Positions 34,704 to 44,731 of a DNA stretch of 64,000 bases are shown here, one piece after another; the first letter of the stretch is position 1, and each line of letters begins with the position of its first letter. The notes below the pieces were generated by a model. The model worked only from the letters and a program-made list of their open reading frames with translations. It did no database searches and was not told the origin of the DNA. A program made the translations under genes and the position numbers. The DNA is taken from contig NZ_AP027764.1 in the NCBI RefSeq assembly GCF_036503815.1, forward strand, positions 3,472,001 to 3,536,000, written 5' to 3'. This stretch comes from Escherichia coli. Its GTDB lineage: Bacteria > Pseudomonadota > Gammaproteobacteria > Enterobacterales > Enterobacteriaceae.

Positions 34704-37700
34704 TTACTTATTTAGCGCCGCACGAATAATTGGCCCTATTTTTTCAAACGCCATCGGCGAGATAATATCCACATGCGCGCAATCATGACGATAGATATCC
34801 AGCTCCGCAATCCATGGTGCCCAGGCCCGTTCGGGAGTCATCCCCTCCTGAAGCGTGCGTTCGGCAACAAACAGCGTCGCTTTTCCATCAAACGGAACAC
34901 TATGGGCAGTGGTCAACAAGCGCACTGCATCAGCGTAGTTGCCTTCAATGGTGGTAAACAGCTCCGTTGAAGTATTTCCCTGCTGTGCCGCCAGGAAAGC
35001 TTCACGTTCGCGGTTAATCTCCGCCAACACTTCCGGGTCCAGACCATTAGCTTCTTTTTCCTGCCAGTTCTGCGTTTCTGGCGGCCAGGTATCCAGCAAG
35101 CCAAGAAATGCCACCTGTTCGCCACGCGCACGCAGCCGTGCCGCAATCCCCTGCGCCAGCGTACCGCCCAGCGAATACCCCAGCAGGTAATAAGGGCCGT
35201 GCGGTTGTTGTTCAAGTAACGTTGCCAGATGCGCTTCGCAGACTTCATCCAGGTTTGCCGCCGTCTGCATGGGGCCATGAGGGCGCGGAGACTGGATGCC
35301 AATAATCGACCATTGAGGATCGAGATAACGCGAGAGCACGCTAAACTGCCAGGCAAAACCAGATGCTGGATGGAAACAAAACAGCGTCGGGCCATTACCT
35401 TCACGCAACGGCAGGATGGTTTCAAATCCCATGCGCTGGCTGCTGTCTTCTTCACCATCAATAACCGTTGCCAGTTTGGCAACGGTTGACGCGACCATCA
35501 CCTGCCCCGGCGTCACCTGACGGGCAAACTGTCGACTGAGTTGTGCTGCCAGTTTCATTGCCAGTAGCGAATGACCGCCAAGCGCGAAGAAATCAGCGTC
35601 AGCATCCTGCACGTCACAACCCAGCAATGACGAGAACGCCGCGGCGATCATCGTTTCACTGCCCATTTTCGGCGCACGCCCCGGCACTTGTGCCTTCAGT
35701 TCCGGCAACGGTAAGGCTTTACGATCCAGCTTACCGTTGGCGCTAAGTGGTAACTGTGGCAGTTGCAGCAGAACCACGGGCACCATATGCGGAGGCAATT
35801 TTTCGCGAAGCTGCGCCTGCAATGCGCTGGTATCCAGCGGCAGACCCGATTGCGACACCAGATAGCCCACCAGTTGACGCGCATCCCCCCCGGTGGCTGC
35901 CGCCTGATTAATCACACAAGCGTGGGTAACTGCTTGCTCGACATCCGGCAGCGCCTGCATCACGCGATCGATTTCGCCCAGTTCAATCCGCTGACCACGA
36001 ATTTTTAGCTGATCATCACTACGCCCGAGATACTCCACCGCGCCGTTATCCAGCCAGCGGGCAACATCTCCGGTACGGTACATGCGTTCACCTGGCGCGA
36101 AAGGATCGGCAATAAAGCGGCTGGCTGTCAGATCGGGTCGTCCAAGATACCCCTGCGCCAGTTGAATACCGGTGAGATAGAGATCGCCTGCCACACCCGG
36201 CGGCACCGGATGCATCATCGCATCGAGAATGCGCAGGCCCGTGTTCCACACCGGGTAGCCAATCGGCACACTGCTGCCGCGTACCGCTGCAAGTTCAGCA
36301 CCAAAGGCTGGATACCAGCTCACATCCACCGCTGCTTCCGTCGGGCCATAAAGATTATGTAACGGCGCGCCGGTTAACTGCTGCCATTCGCGACATAAAT
36401 CGGCTGGTAAGGCTTCTCCGCTACAGAAAACCTGTTTCAACGTCGCGCAACTCTGGCGAGCGGTTTCCGGCGTCAACGAAGCAACAAACGCCGCCAGCAT
36501 CGACGGTACAAAATGCGTGGTCGTTACGCCATATTCAGCAAAGAATTGCTGCATAGCGAGCGGATCGCGGTGCGCTTCCGGTTCAGCCATCACCAGTTTC
36601 GCCCCGGCAATAAACGGCCAGAAAAACTCCCACACCGAGACATCAAAACTGCACGGCGTTTTTTGGGCAACAACATCTTCGCCTGTGAGCGGGTAGTGGT
36701 TTTGCATCCATAACAGGCGGTTAACGATAGCGGTCTGCCCGACCATCACCCCTTTCGGCCTGCCGGTGGAACCGGAGGTAAAGATGATATAAGCCGTGTG
36801 GTGCGGTTGTGAAAGTTGCAGCGGCGCAATGCCCTGCGGTGTAAGCGGGGCGTTATAGCAAAGACTGGTTAAATTGGGGATATCGCTAAAGCGCGGCAGT
36901 TGATCATCGGTGGTGATTAACAGCGACGGACGCGCATCTTCCAGCATCATTTTCAGGCGATCGTCCGGATAGCCCGTATCCAGCGGTAGCCAGGCCGCAC
37001 CTGCTTCAACTATCGCATGTAGCGCCATAGTCAAAAAGACCGAGCGCGGTAGTGCCACCGCTACGCTGTCGCCAGGTTTAACGCCGCGCTCACGCAGCAG
37101 ATTCGCCAGCGCCACCACCTGCTCGCGCATTTCCCGATAACTGAACTGGTAACGCACATCTGCCAGTGCCGGAGCATCCGGCGTTTTTGCCGCCTGTTCT
37201 GCCACCAGCGCGCTCAGTGTGGTTTCTGGAATCTCAACCTGAGTGGCGTTGATCTGCGCCAGCTGTGCATACTCTTCTGGCAGCATAATATCGACATCGC
37301 CGCACAACCGCGCCGGATCCGCGGCAAACTGCGCCGTCAGCATTTTCAGCCGTTCAGCATGCTTGATTAACGTTGGCTCATCGTAACGCTGTTTATTGGC
37401 GAGGATCTCAATACTCAAATCACCGTTTTCATCCGGGAAAAGGGCCAGTTCAAGGTCATTAACCGGACCGGTTGCCAGGGTATGGGTTTGCGCCTGTACC
37501 CCCGGAATATCTAACTGATAATCAAATACTTTAATATTGAGCACCGGACCGAACAGCGGTTCCTCTCCCGCCGCGCGCCCGCTGTCACGGACAATTTGTT
37601 CGGCATCGTAACGTTGATGACGACGCATTTTTTTCAGTTGTGCCGCTAGTCGGGCTGCCAGTTGCGGCAATGTTTCTTGTGCCTCAATATGAATACCCAA

Positions 37701-38585
37701 CGGCAACACGTTGAGCACAGGTCCGGTAGCCGTCAGCGCAGCTGAGCCCAGTCGACGCATAAAGATAAATCCGGCGGCATAGTCCATGTGGTTGCACAAT
37801 CGCCCCAGCCACAAAGCCGCCAGCGCAAGGGCTATATCGGTACGTTGTACACCTGAAAGTTGCGTAGCCAACTGACGGAATTCCCCGCCGTTAAATTCCA
37901 GTTTCAGACGCAAAATATCTGCCGAGGCGCTGCGCCCCGGTAAAGGGGCTGGAGAAAGTGACGCGGGCGGTGGTAGTTGACGACGCTGTTCCGCCCAGAA
38001 TGCCGCATCACGCTGCCAGGCTTCGCTTTCGCGGTACTGCTGGTACTCTTCCACTACCTCAGCGAAAGGCGTAAACGGCGAAGCAGGCGTTGGTTCGCCA
38101 CACCCCCATGCACAGTAAATGTTGGCGATCTGGCGGGTAATGACCGGGAAACTGAAGCCATCGACCAGCAAATGGTGGTAACGCTGATACCAGTACCAGC
38201 GGTTATCTGCCACCTGTATCAGTTGATGAAAAACCAGAGGCTTACCGCTATCGACGCGCAGATCTTGTTGCAAATCCGCCTGCATTAATGCCTGCGCAGT
38301 ACCGTGCGGATCAATGTTGGTTCGCAAATCGATAATTTCTGGCAGTTCGAACGTCAGCGCATCATCGACCCATTGCCAGACTTCGCCGTTATCTTCCGTA
38401 AAACGCATCCGCAGCGTATCTGCTTGCGCTAATCCGGCAACCACCGCGCGAGCCAGTAATGGCGCATCAACATCTCCGGTTAACTCAACGTAATGCGCCA
38501 CGCTCCAGGCGGAGGGTAAATCCGACAGTTTTTCTGCCATCCAGATGCCGGGCTGTGCGGCAACTAAAGGTAAATGCTGGCTCAT
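34704..38585 (-). CDS. entF: Enterobactin synthetase component F (NRPS)
   Basis: A 1293-residue nonribosomal peptide synthetase that activates serine, couples it to DHB from EntB, and cyclises three DHB-Ser units. Domains: condensation (about 1-430, HHLLVDG motif), adenylation (about 460-960; FTSGSTGRPKG, NLYGPTEA, YRTGDVAR), peptidyl carrier (FFALGGHSLL, serine about 1006) and thioesterase (GYSLGG with the catalytic serine near 1138, histidine near 1271). The ATG at 38585 overlaps the ybdZ stop (ATGA); the frame extends 46 codons further through ybdZ without meaning. Confidence 0.97.
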   Translation of the reverse strand: MSQHLPLVAAQPGIWMAEKLSDLPSAWSVAHYVELTGDVDAPLLARAVVAGLAQADTLRMRFTEDNGEVWQWVDDALTFELPEIIDLRTNIDPHGTAQALMQADLQQDLRVDSGKPLVFHQLIQVADNRWYWYQRYHHLLVDGFSFPVITRQIANIYCAWGCGEPTPASPFTPFAEVVEEYQQYRESEAWQRDAAFWAEQRRQLPPPASLSPAPLPGRSASADILRLKLEFNGGEFRQLATQLSGVQRTDIALALAALWLGRLCNHMDYAAGFIFMRRLGSAALTATGPVLNVLPLGIHIEAQETLPQLAARLAAQLKKMRRHQRYDAEQIVRDSGRAAGEEPLFGPVLNIKVFDYQLDIPGVQAQTHTLATGPVNDLELALFPDENGDLSIEILANKQRYDEPTLIKHAERLKMLTAQFAADPARLCGDVDIMLPEEYAQLAQINATQVEIPETTLSALVAEQAAKTPDAPALADVRYQFSYREMREQVVALANLLRERGVKPGDSVAVALPRSVFLTMALHAIVEAGAAWLPLDTGYPDDRLKMMLEDARPSLLITTDDQLPRFSDIPNLTSLCYNAPLTPQGIAPLQLSQPHHTAYIIFTSGSTGRPKGVMVGQTAIVNRLLWMQNHYPLTGEDVVAQKTPCSFDVSVWEFFWPFIAGAKLVMAEPEAHRDPLAMQQFFAEYGVTTTHFVPSMLAAFVASLTPETARQSCATLKQVFCSGEALPADLCREWQQLTGAPLHNLYGPTEAAVDVSWYPAFGAELAAVRGSSVPIGYPVWNTGLRILDAMMHPVPPGVAGDLYLTGIQLAQGYLGRPDLTASRFIADPFAPGERMYRTGDVARWLDNGAVEYLGRSDDQLKIRGQRIELGEIDRVMQALPDVEQAVTHACVINQAAATGGDARQLVGYLVSQSGLPLDTSALQAQLREKLPPHMVPVVLLQLPQLPLSANGKLDRKALPLPELKAQVPGRAPKMGSETMIAAAFSSLLGCDVQDADADFFALGGHSLLAMKLAAQLSRQFARQVTPGQVMVASTVAKLATVIDGEEDSSQRMGFETILPLREGNGPTLFCFHPASGFAWQFSVLSRYLDPQWSIIGIQSPRPHGPMQTAANLDEVCEAHLATLLEQQPHGPYYLLGYSLGGTLAQGIAARLRARGEQVAFLGLLDTWPPETQNWQEKEANGLDPEVLAEINREREAFLAAQQGNTSTELFTTIEGNYADAVRLLTTAHSVPFDGKATLFVAERTLQEGMTPERAWAPWIAELDIYRHDCAHVDIISPMAFEKIGPIIRAALNK

Positions 38586-38800
38586 TGCGCCTCCTGCTGC
38601 TGGATGAAATTCGCCGGTGTCAGAGTACGCCAGTGGGCGTCCAGCCACTGCTGGCAGGACGCCTGTGACTGCGGCTGACACACAACATCCCAGCCTGCCG
38701 GTAAGGCGCACTGTTGCGGCCACAGACTGAATTGCCCCTGCGCATTGCGTAAAATGTAAAACACGCCCTGCGGATCATCGAAGGGATTACTGAATGCCAT
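38582..38800 (-). CDS. ybdZ: MbtH-like protein YbdZ
   Basis: A 72-residue MbtH-family protein that binds and activates the EntF adenylation domain. The family signature is seen: NPFDDP near the N-terminus, NAQGQFSLWP, LPAGW and the CQQWLDAHW tail. AGGAG precedes the ATG at 38800. Its stop overlaps the entF ATG, fitting a stoichiometric partner. Confidence 0.95.
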   Translation of the reverse strand: MAFSNPFDDPQGVFYILRNAQGQFSLWPQQCALPAGWDVVCQPQSQASCQQWLDAHWRTLTPANFIQQQEAQ

Positions 38801-38802
38801 AT

Positions 38803-40005
38803 TCAACTCCTGTCATGGAAAAGTGGTTGCCAGAGGTCGATTAGCCCCTGCATCAAGCCACCGCGCCAACAAAGCGCATCATGTCCGCCGTCAACCTGAC
38901 GCCAGAAAATGGATTCTTTTAGGGGGGTTAATTGCGCATACAGCGCCTGATTGGCCCGCATGATCATCGGCTCGCGAATACCCGCTTCCAGCACAATGCG
39001 CAGACCTTCGGCGCTAACTTCACCAGCTTTGAGCTGTTCAAGTAACACGCCCTCTTGCTGCCCGCCCCGATGCGGCCACCAGTACGATCCCGACTGGCTT
39101 AATACACAGCCAAAGCGTTCAGGCCAGTGCAGTCCGGCATACAGCGCGGAAAGCCCACCAAAACTCTGCCCTGCGACCACGGTGCGATCGGCGCGATCGC
39201 TAAAGGGGGCGATAGTTTTCACCTGGGGTAATAACTCTTGCTGTACTGCCAGCCAGAAATCCGCATTACATGGCAGTTCGTGGGCACGTTGCGTGGTGTC
39301 GATAGCGTCGATCAACACGTACACGGCGGGAGGAAGTTGCTGACGATGGGTCAGAGAAGTCAGCGCAGGCCAGACGGGCATACTCTGCGCCCAAAATTCG
39401 CCATCAAGTAAAACTGCCAGCGGACGTTCTTCTGCTGTTGCATCGCCGGTGGTAAAAATCCATACACGGCGTGAATTTTTCAACCGTTCACTTTTCCAGA
39501 TAATTTCTTTGGCAGGCGTTTCTGGCGCTTGCGGACAATCCCATCCCGGTTGCAGGGGTGCTTGCGGCATTTCGAGTGCAGAAACAGCGTGCCCTCGCCC
39601 GCCTTTCCAGCTTTGTGGATTTAGCGGATCGGCTATCGCCTGGGGTAATAGTTTTCGCCAGCCTTCGCGCAATACGAGGCGATCAGGTGATGGTGCAGAA
39701 AAAATGTCATCACGTTCGGTAGGAATAAAACAGTAGCTGCCGCGCCAGTTGGCATTGAGTTGTGTCGTCCACTGCCAGACATCGGTCCCTGCAATTCGCT
39801 GCATCGACTGGGGCTGGCTGTTCTGATGGTGATCGGTCACGCCAGTGATATAGACCCATACGCGCTTTATCGTCGAGTGGTCTTCAGAACCTTGTGGATC
39901 ACGCCACCAGAAAGTGACCTGATACATTTCGTCATTCAGACGCTGACATTCCGGGCCATGTTTCGACTGCCACCAGCTCTCACTTCCTACTTTTAACGCC
40001 GTCAC
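38803..40005 (-). CDS. fes: Enterochelin esterase Fes
   Basis: A 400-residue cytoplasmic esterase that hydrolyses ferric enterobactin to free iron. The N-terminal domain binds the siderophore; the C-terminal alpha/beta hydrolase domain has the nucleophile in GQSFGG and the catalytic histidine in the GGHDALCW segment. Some annotations use a later start giving about 374 residues. It heads fes-ybdZ-entF-fepE and diverges from fepA across the Fur region. Confidence 0.95.
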   Translation of the reverse strand: MTALKVGSESWWQSKHGPECQRLNDEMYQVTFWWRDPQGSEDHSTIKRVWVYITGVTDHHQNSQPQSMQRIAGTDVWQWTTQLNANWRGSYCFIPTERDDIFSAPSPDRLVLREGWRKLLPQAIADPLNPQSWKGGRGHAVSALEMPQAPLQPGWDCPQAPETPAKEIIWKSERLKNSRRVWIFTTGDATAEERPLAVLLDGEFWAQSMPVWPALTSLTHRQQLPPAVYVLIDAIDTTQRAHELPCNADFWLAVQQELLPQVKTIAPFSDRADRTVVAGQSFGGLSALYAGLHWPERFGCVLSQSGSYWWPHRGGQQEGVLLEQLKAGEVSAEGLRIVLEAGIREPMIMRANQALYAQLTPLKESIFWRQVDGGHDALCWRGGLMQGLIDLWQPLFHDRS

Positions 40006-40057
40006 ACCATAACCCCATGTTTACTGTGCAATTTTTCATTGATTGCAGAAATATATT

Positions 40058-40088
40058 GATAATATTATTGATAACTATTTGCATTTGC
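40058..40088. promoter_or_regulatory. Fur-box region between fes and fepA
   Basis: GATAATATTATTGATAACTA followed by TTTGCATTTGC contains several overlapping Fur hexamers. It lies in the 242-bp divergent gap of fes and fepA. Family knowledge: this is a classic Fur-controlled bidirectional promoter. Confidence 0.78.
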
Positions 40089-40247
40089 AATAGCGTAATG
40101 GCGCGCCGTGGGAAGCGCGGACATTAATTAACCAACTGCACTGCGTGTCTTTCAGGATCAAAGGTTTTCGCGGTAGCGGGATACGTCGTATTGATGACGA
40201 CTACGCCCGACAGTTGCAATTCGTGGCAAAAATGCAGGAATAAAACA

Positions 40248-42488
40248 ATGAACAAGAAGATTCATTCCCTGGCCTTGTTGGTCAATCTGGGGATTTATGG
40301 GGTAGCGCAGGCACAAGAGCCAACCGATACTCCTGTTTCACATGACGATACTATTGTCGTTACCGCCGCCGAGCAGAACTTGCAGGCGCCAGGCGTTTCG
40401 ACCATCACCGCAGATGAAATCCGCAAAAACCCGGTTGCCCGCGATGTATCGGAGATCATTCGTACCATGCCTGGCGTTAACCTGACAGGTAACTCCACTA
40501 GTGGTCAGCGTGGTAATAACCGCCAGATTGATATTCGCGGCATGGGTCCGGAAAACACGCTGATTTTGATTGACGGTAAGCCTGTCAGCAGCCGTAACTC
40601 GGTGCGTCAGGGCTGGCGTGGCGAGCGTGATACCCGTGGTGATACCTCCTGGGTGCCGCCTGAAATGATTGAACGTATTGAAGTTCTGCGTGGTCCGGCA
40701 GCTGCGCGTTATGGCAACGGCGCGGCGGGCGGCGTGGTTAACATCATTACCAAAAAAGGCAGCGGCGAGTGGCACGGCTCCTGGGATGCTTATTTCAATG
40801 CGCCAGAGCATAAAGAGGAAGGTGCCACCAAACGCACCAATTTCAGCTTGACCGGTCCGCTGGGCGACCAATTCAGCTTCCGTTTATATGGCAACCTCGA
40901 CAAAACTCAGGCTGATGCGTGGGATATTAACCAGGGCCATCAGTCAGCTCGTGCCGGAACGTATGCCACGACGTTACCAGCCGGGCGCGAAGGGGTGATC
41001 AACAAAGATATCAATGGCGTGGTGCGTTGGGACTTCGCCCCTATGCAATCACTCGAACTTGAAGCGGGCTACAGCCGCCAGGGTAACCTGTATGCAGGTG
41101 ATACCCAAAACACCAACTCCGATTCCTATACGCGCTCGAAATATGGCGATGAAACCAACCGCCTGTATCGCCAGAACTACTCGCTGACCTGGAACGGTGG
41201 CTGGGATAATGGCGTGACCACCAGCAATTGGGTGCAGTACGAACACACCCGTAACTCGCGTATACCGGAAGGTTTGGCGGGCGGCACCGAAGGGAAATTT
41301 AACGAAAAAGCGACACAAGATTTCGTCGATATCGATCTTGATGACGTGATGTTGCACAGTGAAGTTAACCTGCCGATTGATTTCCTCGTTAACCAGACGC
41401 TGACGCTGGGGACTGAGTGGAATCAGCAGCGGATGAAGGACTTAAGTTCCAACACCCAGGCGCTGACCGGAACGAATACCGGCGGTGCTATTGATGGTGT
41501 AAGTGCCACTGACCGTAGCCCATATTCAAAGGCAGAAATTTTCTCGCTATTTGCCGAAAACAACATGGAGCTGACTGACAGCACCATCGTAACGCCGGGG
41601 CTGCGTTTCGATCATCACAGCATTGTCGGCAATAACTGGAGTCCGGCGCTGAATATATCGCAAGGTTTAGGCGATGACTTCACGCTGAAAATGGGTATTG
41701 CCCGTGCTTATAAAGCGCCGAGTCTGTACCAGACTAACCCAAACTACATTCTCTACAGTAAAGGTCAGGGCTGCTATGCCAGCGCGGGCGGCTGCTATTT
41801 GCAAGGTAATGATGACCTGAAAGCGGAAACCAGCATCAACAAAGAGATTGGTCTGGAGTTCAAACGCGACGGCTGGCTGGCGGGCGTCACCTGGTTCCGT
41901 AACGATTATCGCAATAAGATTGAAGCGGGCTATGTAGCTGTAGGGCAAAACGCAGTCGGCACCGATCTCTATCAGTGGGATAACGTGCCGAAAGCGGTGG
42001 TTGAAGGTCTGGAAGGATCGTTAAATGTGCCGGTTAGCGAAACGGTGATGTGGACCAATAACATCACTTATATGCTGAAGAGTGAAAACAAAACTACGGG
42101 CGACCGTTTATCGATCATCCCGGAGTATACGTTGAACTCAACGCTGAGCTGGCAGGCACGGGAAGATTTGTCGATGCAAACGACCTTCACCTGGTACGGC
42201 AAGCAGCAGCCGAAGAAGTACAACTATAAAGGTCAGCCAGCGGTTGGACCGGAAACCAAAGAAATCAGTCCGTACAGCATTGTGGGCCTGAGCGCGACCT
42301 GGGATGTGACGAAGAATGTCAGTCTGACCGGCGGCGTGGACAACCTGTTCGACAAGCGTTTGTGGCGTGCGGGTAATGCCCAGACCACGGGCGATTTGGC
42401 AGGAGCCAACTATATCGCGGGTGCCGGGGCGTATACCTATAACGAGCCGGGACGTACATGGTATATGAGCGTAAACACTCACTTCTGA
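40248..42488 (+). CDS. fepA: Ferric enterobactin outer-membrane receptor FepA
   Basis: A 746-residue TonB-dependent receptor, also the target of colicins B and D. It has a signal peptide of about 22 residues, a TonB box DTIVVTAAEQ, a plug domain (about 30-150, ending near GAAGGVVNIITKK), and a 22-strand barrel with the terminal WYMSVNTHF. The ATG at 40248 gives the known signal peptide; a further open frame of 19 codons upstream is non-coding. Confidence 0.97.
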   Translation: MNKKIHSLALLVNLGIYGVAQAQEPTDTPVSHDDTIVVTAAEQNLQAPGVSTITADEIRKNPVARDVSEIIRTMPGVNLTGNSTSGQRGNNRQIDIRGMGPENTLILIDGKPVSSRNSVRQGWRGERDTRGDTSWVPPEMIERIEVLRGPAAARYGNGAAGGVVNIITKKGSGEWHGSWDAYFNAPEHKEEGATKRTNFSLTGPLGDQFSFRLYGNLDKTQADAWDINQGHQSARAGTYATTLPAGREGVINKDINGVVRWDFAPMQSLELEAGYSRQGNLYAGDTQNTNSDSYTRSKYGDETNRLYRQNYSLTWNGGWDNGVTTSNWVQYEHTRNSRIPEGLAGGTEGKFNEKATQDFVDIDLDDVMLHSEVNLPIDFLVNQTLTLGTEWNQQRMKDLSSNTQALTGTNTGGAIDGVSATDRSPYSKAEIFSLFAENNMELTDSTIVTPGLRFDHHSIVGNNWSPALNISQGLGDDFTLKMGIARAYKAPSLYQTNPNYILYSKGQGCYASAGGCYLQGNDDLKAETSINKEIGLEFKRDGWLAGVTWFRNDYRNKIEAGYVAVGQNAVGTDLYQWDNVPKAVVEGLEGSLNVPVSETVMWTNNITYMLKSENKTTGDRLSIIPEYTLNSTLSWQAREDLSMQTTFTWYGKQQPKKYNYKGQPAVGPETKEISPYSIVGLSATWDVTKNVSLTGGVDNLFDKRLWRAGNAQTTGDLAGANYIAGAGAYTYNEPGRTWYMSVNTHF

Positions 42489-42526
42489 TGCTAACGTCAG
42501 ATTGTTGACAAAGTGCGCGTCGTTCA

Positions 42527-42625
42527 TGCCGGATGCGGCGTGAACGCCTTATCCGGCCTACAAAAATCTTGCCAATTCAATATATTGCAGGATAGTGTAG
42601 GCCTGATAAGCGTAGCGCATCAGGC
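42527..42625. repeat. REP pair (BIME) between fepA and entD
   Basis: Two REP sequences in inverted orientation: TGCCGGATGCGGCGTGAACG through the CTTATCCGGCCTAC tail at 42527-42564, and TGTAGGCCTGATAAGCGTAG through GCGCATCAGGCA at 42596-42625. The pair could form a transcript-stabilising structure between fepA and entD. Confidence 0.88.
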
Positions 42626-42662
42626 AGTTTTGCGTTTGTCATCAGTCTCTAATATGGTCGAC

Positions 42663-43283
42663 ATGAAAACTACGCATACCTCCCTCCCCTTTGCCGGACA
42701 TACGCTGCATTTTGTTGAGTTCGATCCAGTGAGTTTTCGCGAGCAGGATTTACTCTGGCTGCCACACTACGCACAACTGCAACACGCTGGACGTAAACGT
42801 AAAACAGAGCATTTAGCCGGACGGATCGCTGCTGTTTACGCCTTGCGGGAATATGGCTATAAATGTGTGCCCGCAATCGGCGAGCTACGCCAACCTGTGT
42901 GGCCTGCGGAGGTATACGGCAGTATTAGCCACTGCGGGACTACGGCATTAGCCGTGGTATCTCGTCAACCGATTGGCATTGATATCGAAGAGATTTTCTC
43001 TGTACAAACCGCAAGAGAATTGACAGACAACATTATTACACCAGCAGAACACGAGCGACTCGCAGAATGCGGTTTAACCTTTTATCTGGCGCTGACACTG
43101 GCATTTTCCGCCAAAGAGAGCGCATTTAAGGCAAGCAAGATACAGGCCGCTCAAGGTTTTCTGGATTATCAGATAATTAGCTGGAATAAACAGCAGATCA
43201 TCATTCATCGTGAGAATGAGCAGTTTGCTGTGCACTGGCAGATAAAAGAAAAAATAGTCATAACGCTGTGCCAACACGATTAA
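42663..43283 (+). CDS. entD: 4'-phosphopantetheinyl transferase EntD
   Basis: A 206-residue Sfp-type transferase that arms EntB and EntF with phosphopantetheine. The Mg-binding motif is GIDIEEIF near residue 100 and the second motif FSAKESAFKA near residue 150. An in-frame ATG three codons upstream (42654) is also used in annotations; neither has a clear ribosome site. It follows fepA after a REP pair. The triplicated hok/IS186 region begins about 20 bp after its stop. Confidence 0.94.
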   Translation: MKTTHTSLPFAGHTLHFVEFDPVSFREQDLLWLPHYAQLQHAGRKRKTEHLAGRIAAVYALREYGYKCVPAIGELRQPVWPAEVYGSISHCGTTALAVVSRQPIGIDIEEIFSVQTARELTDNIITPAEHERLAECGLTFYLALTLAFSAKESAFKASKIQAAQGFLDYQIISWNKQQIIIHRENEQFAVHWQIKEKIVITLCQHD

Positions 43284-43303
43284 TTGACAACATCTGGTAC
43301 GAT

Positions 43304-43394
43304 TCGCCCGCAGCCATCACTGACCACGGGCGAAAGTGTAAAGCAGGTGCCTTACCATCCTGACCTGACAACCGGATATGCGGGGATTGCTCCC
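43304..43394 (-). repeat. hokE unit 3' flank, copy A
   Basis: About 90 bp that recur at 44732-44825 (inverted) and before the third IS186 (about 47008-47097). It includes a CGCCCG/CGGGCG hairpin, probably the 3' end and terminator of a hok mRNA. It ends at the palindromic insertion site GGGATTGCTCCC. IS186 now separates it from a hok reading frame. Confidence 0.8.
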
Positions 43395-44731
43395 ATAAGC
43401 GCTAACTTAAGGGTTGAACCATCTGAAGAATGCGACGCCTCGGTGCCTCGTTAAGACGATGCCTCGCGTTCTTCAATTGCGTTTTGTAGGCTGTCAGGGA
43501 TACTGTCCCACGAATGGCCACCTGTAAGCTCCAGATGACCATTTTTGTTATTCTCCACAACGAGTTAGTTCTTCTTTTCGGATCCGGCACTTCTGGGGGG
43601 GAAATCCAGCGATGGCTGGATTATGTCGTCAATTAAAAATGCGGCGAGTAGATTAGCAAATATCCACGCTTTCGCGAGTTCAGGTTCCTTTGCACGCAAA
43701 GCATCCAGGTGCAGCAAACTTTTGAGCCGCTTAAAAGCCAGTTCAATTTGCCATCGCAGACGGTAACAATCAGCCACTTGCTCTGCTGAATATTCATCTT
43801 CCGGTAATGATGTTAGCAATAGCACATGGCCCGCTGCTTCCAGCGTTTCCGCCTGAACTACTCGTCCTTTTCGACGATTCTCGCTGAGCAGTCGGGTTTT
43901 ACTGATTAATGCTTTTTCGGGAGGAAGTGATACGGCAATGAGACGTGCCGGAAAGGGAGCTCCGGCTTTTTTATTACCTGAATTGCCTATCATTACAGTG
44001 GTTTCACCGTTCTTACCGCAATCCAGCCCGCGCAGAAAACCCATCATGTCAAAGCGCATTCCTTCTGCAGTTAACCAGCGCAATCCTCGCCAGTGAACCC
44101 GGACGATATAATCAGCTTCTCCAAAAGCAAGTGAGCGGATACATTCGGGACGCGAACCGAATCCCCGGTCAGCAATGCGTATCTCGTCTGCCGTTTGCGC
44201 AAATCGGTCCAGCCGTTCAGCGTCTCTGCTGTCGGTTAGCTCAAAATCAGTGAACTGACAGGTATGAGGATCATATCCCATATGTAGTCGCCATTCAGCG
44301 CTGCCGCCCCCGGGCGCACTGATTGCTGTTCCATCGACAAGACGCAATCTCTTTCCGCTTGTACAACCCGTAACTGCGGCGCGTACAGCAAGTGTTTGTG
44401 CGGCAAGTATGCCAAACCAGTCGGCGGCATTCCGCAGCCGCTTCAGGAGAGCCACGTCAGATAATGTTGCAACGTCATGGAGCTGAGCCCATGCAGTGAC
44501 TTCACGTAATGACATCCCCCCGGGGCCGTAAGCCAGCCCCAGACGTAGCAGAGTTGCAGCATCACGAATTTCGCGGCGGCGGGTTAGAGCCCCGGCATTA
44601 CGTGCCGAAGTATCCAGTTCTTCGGGCTTACCAATATGGGCCAGAATTGCTGACCAGTTATCGTGAGAGTAATTCATCGGCACGTTAAATCATATCAGGC
44701 GTAATACCACAACCCTTAAGTTAGCGCTTAT
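43395..44731 (-). mobile_element. IS186 (copy 1)
   Basis: A complete 1337-bp IS186 of the IS4 family, with terminal inverted repeats starting ATAAGCGCTAACTTAAGGG at both ends. One transposase fills it on the minus strand. The flanks are GGGATTGCTCCC (43383-43394) and GGGAGCAATCCC (44732-44743), which are reverse complements rather than direct repeats, and the similarity continues outwards for about 90 bp. This is the mark of an inversion between IS copies. Confidence 0.96.
43565..44677 (-). CDS. insL: IS186 transposase InsL (copy 1)
   Basis: A 370-residue IS4-family DDE transposase. The catalytic acids are D115 (RLVDGTA), D170 (RIADRGFGS) and E312 in the YREK-type signature YRLRWQIELAFKRLK. 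The ATG at 44677 is two codons inside a GTG-initiated frame. The protein is identical to copies 2 and 3. Confidence 0.96.
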   Translation of the reverse strand: MNYSHDNWSAILAHIGKPEELDTSARNAGALTRRREIRDAATLLRLGLAYGPGGMSLREVTAWAQLHDVATLSDVALLKRLRNAADWFGILAAQTLAVRAAVTGCTSGKRLRLVDGTAISAPGGGSAEWRLHMGYDPHTCQFTDFELTDSRDAERLDRFAQTADEIRIADRGFGSRPECIRSLAFGEADYIVRVHWRGLRWLTAEGMRFDMMGFLRGLDCGKNGETTVMIGNSGNKKAGAPFPARLIAVSLPPEKALISKTRLLSENRRKGRVVQAETLEAAGHVLLLTSLPEDEYSAEQVADCYRLRWQIELAFKRLKSLLHLDALRAKEPELAKAWIFANLLAAFLIDDIIQPSLDFPPRSAGSEKKN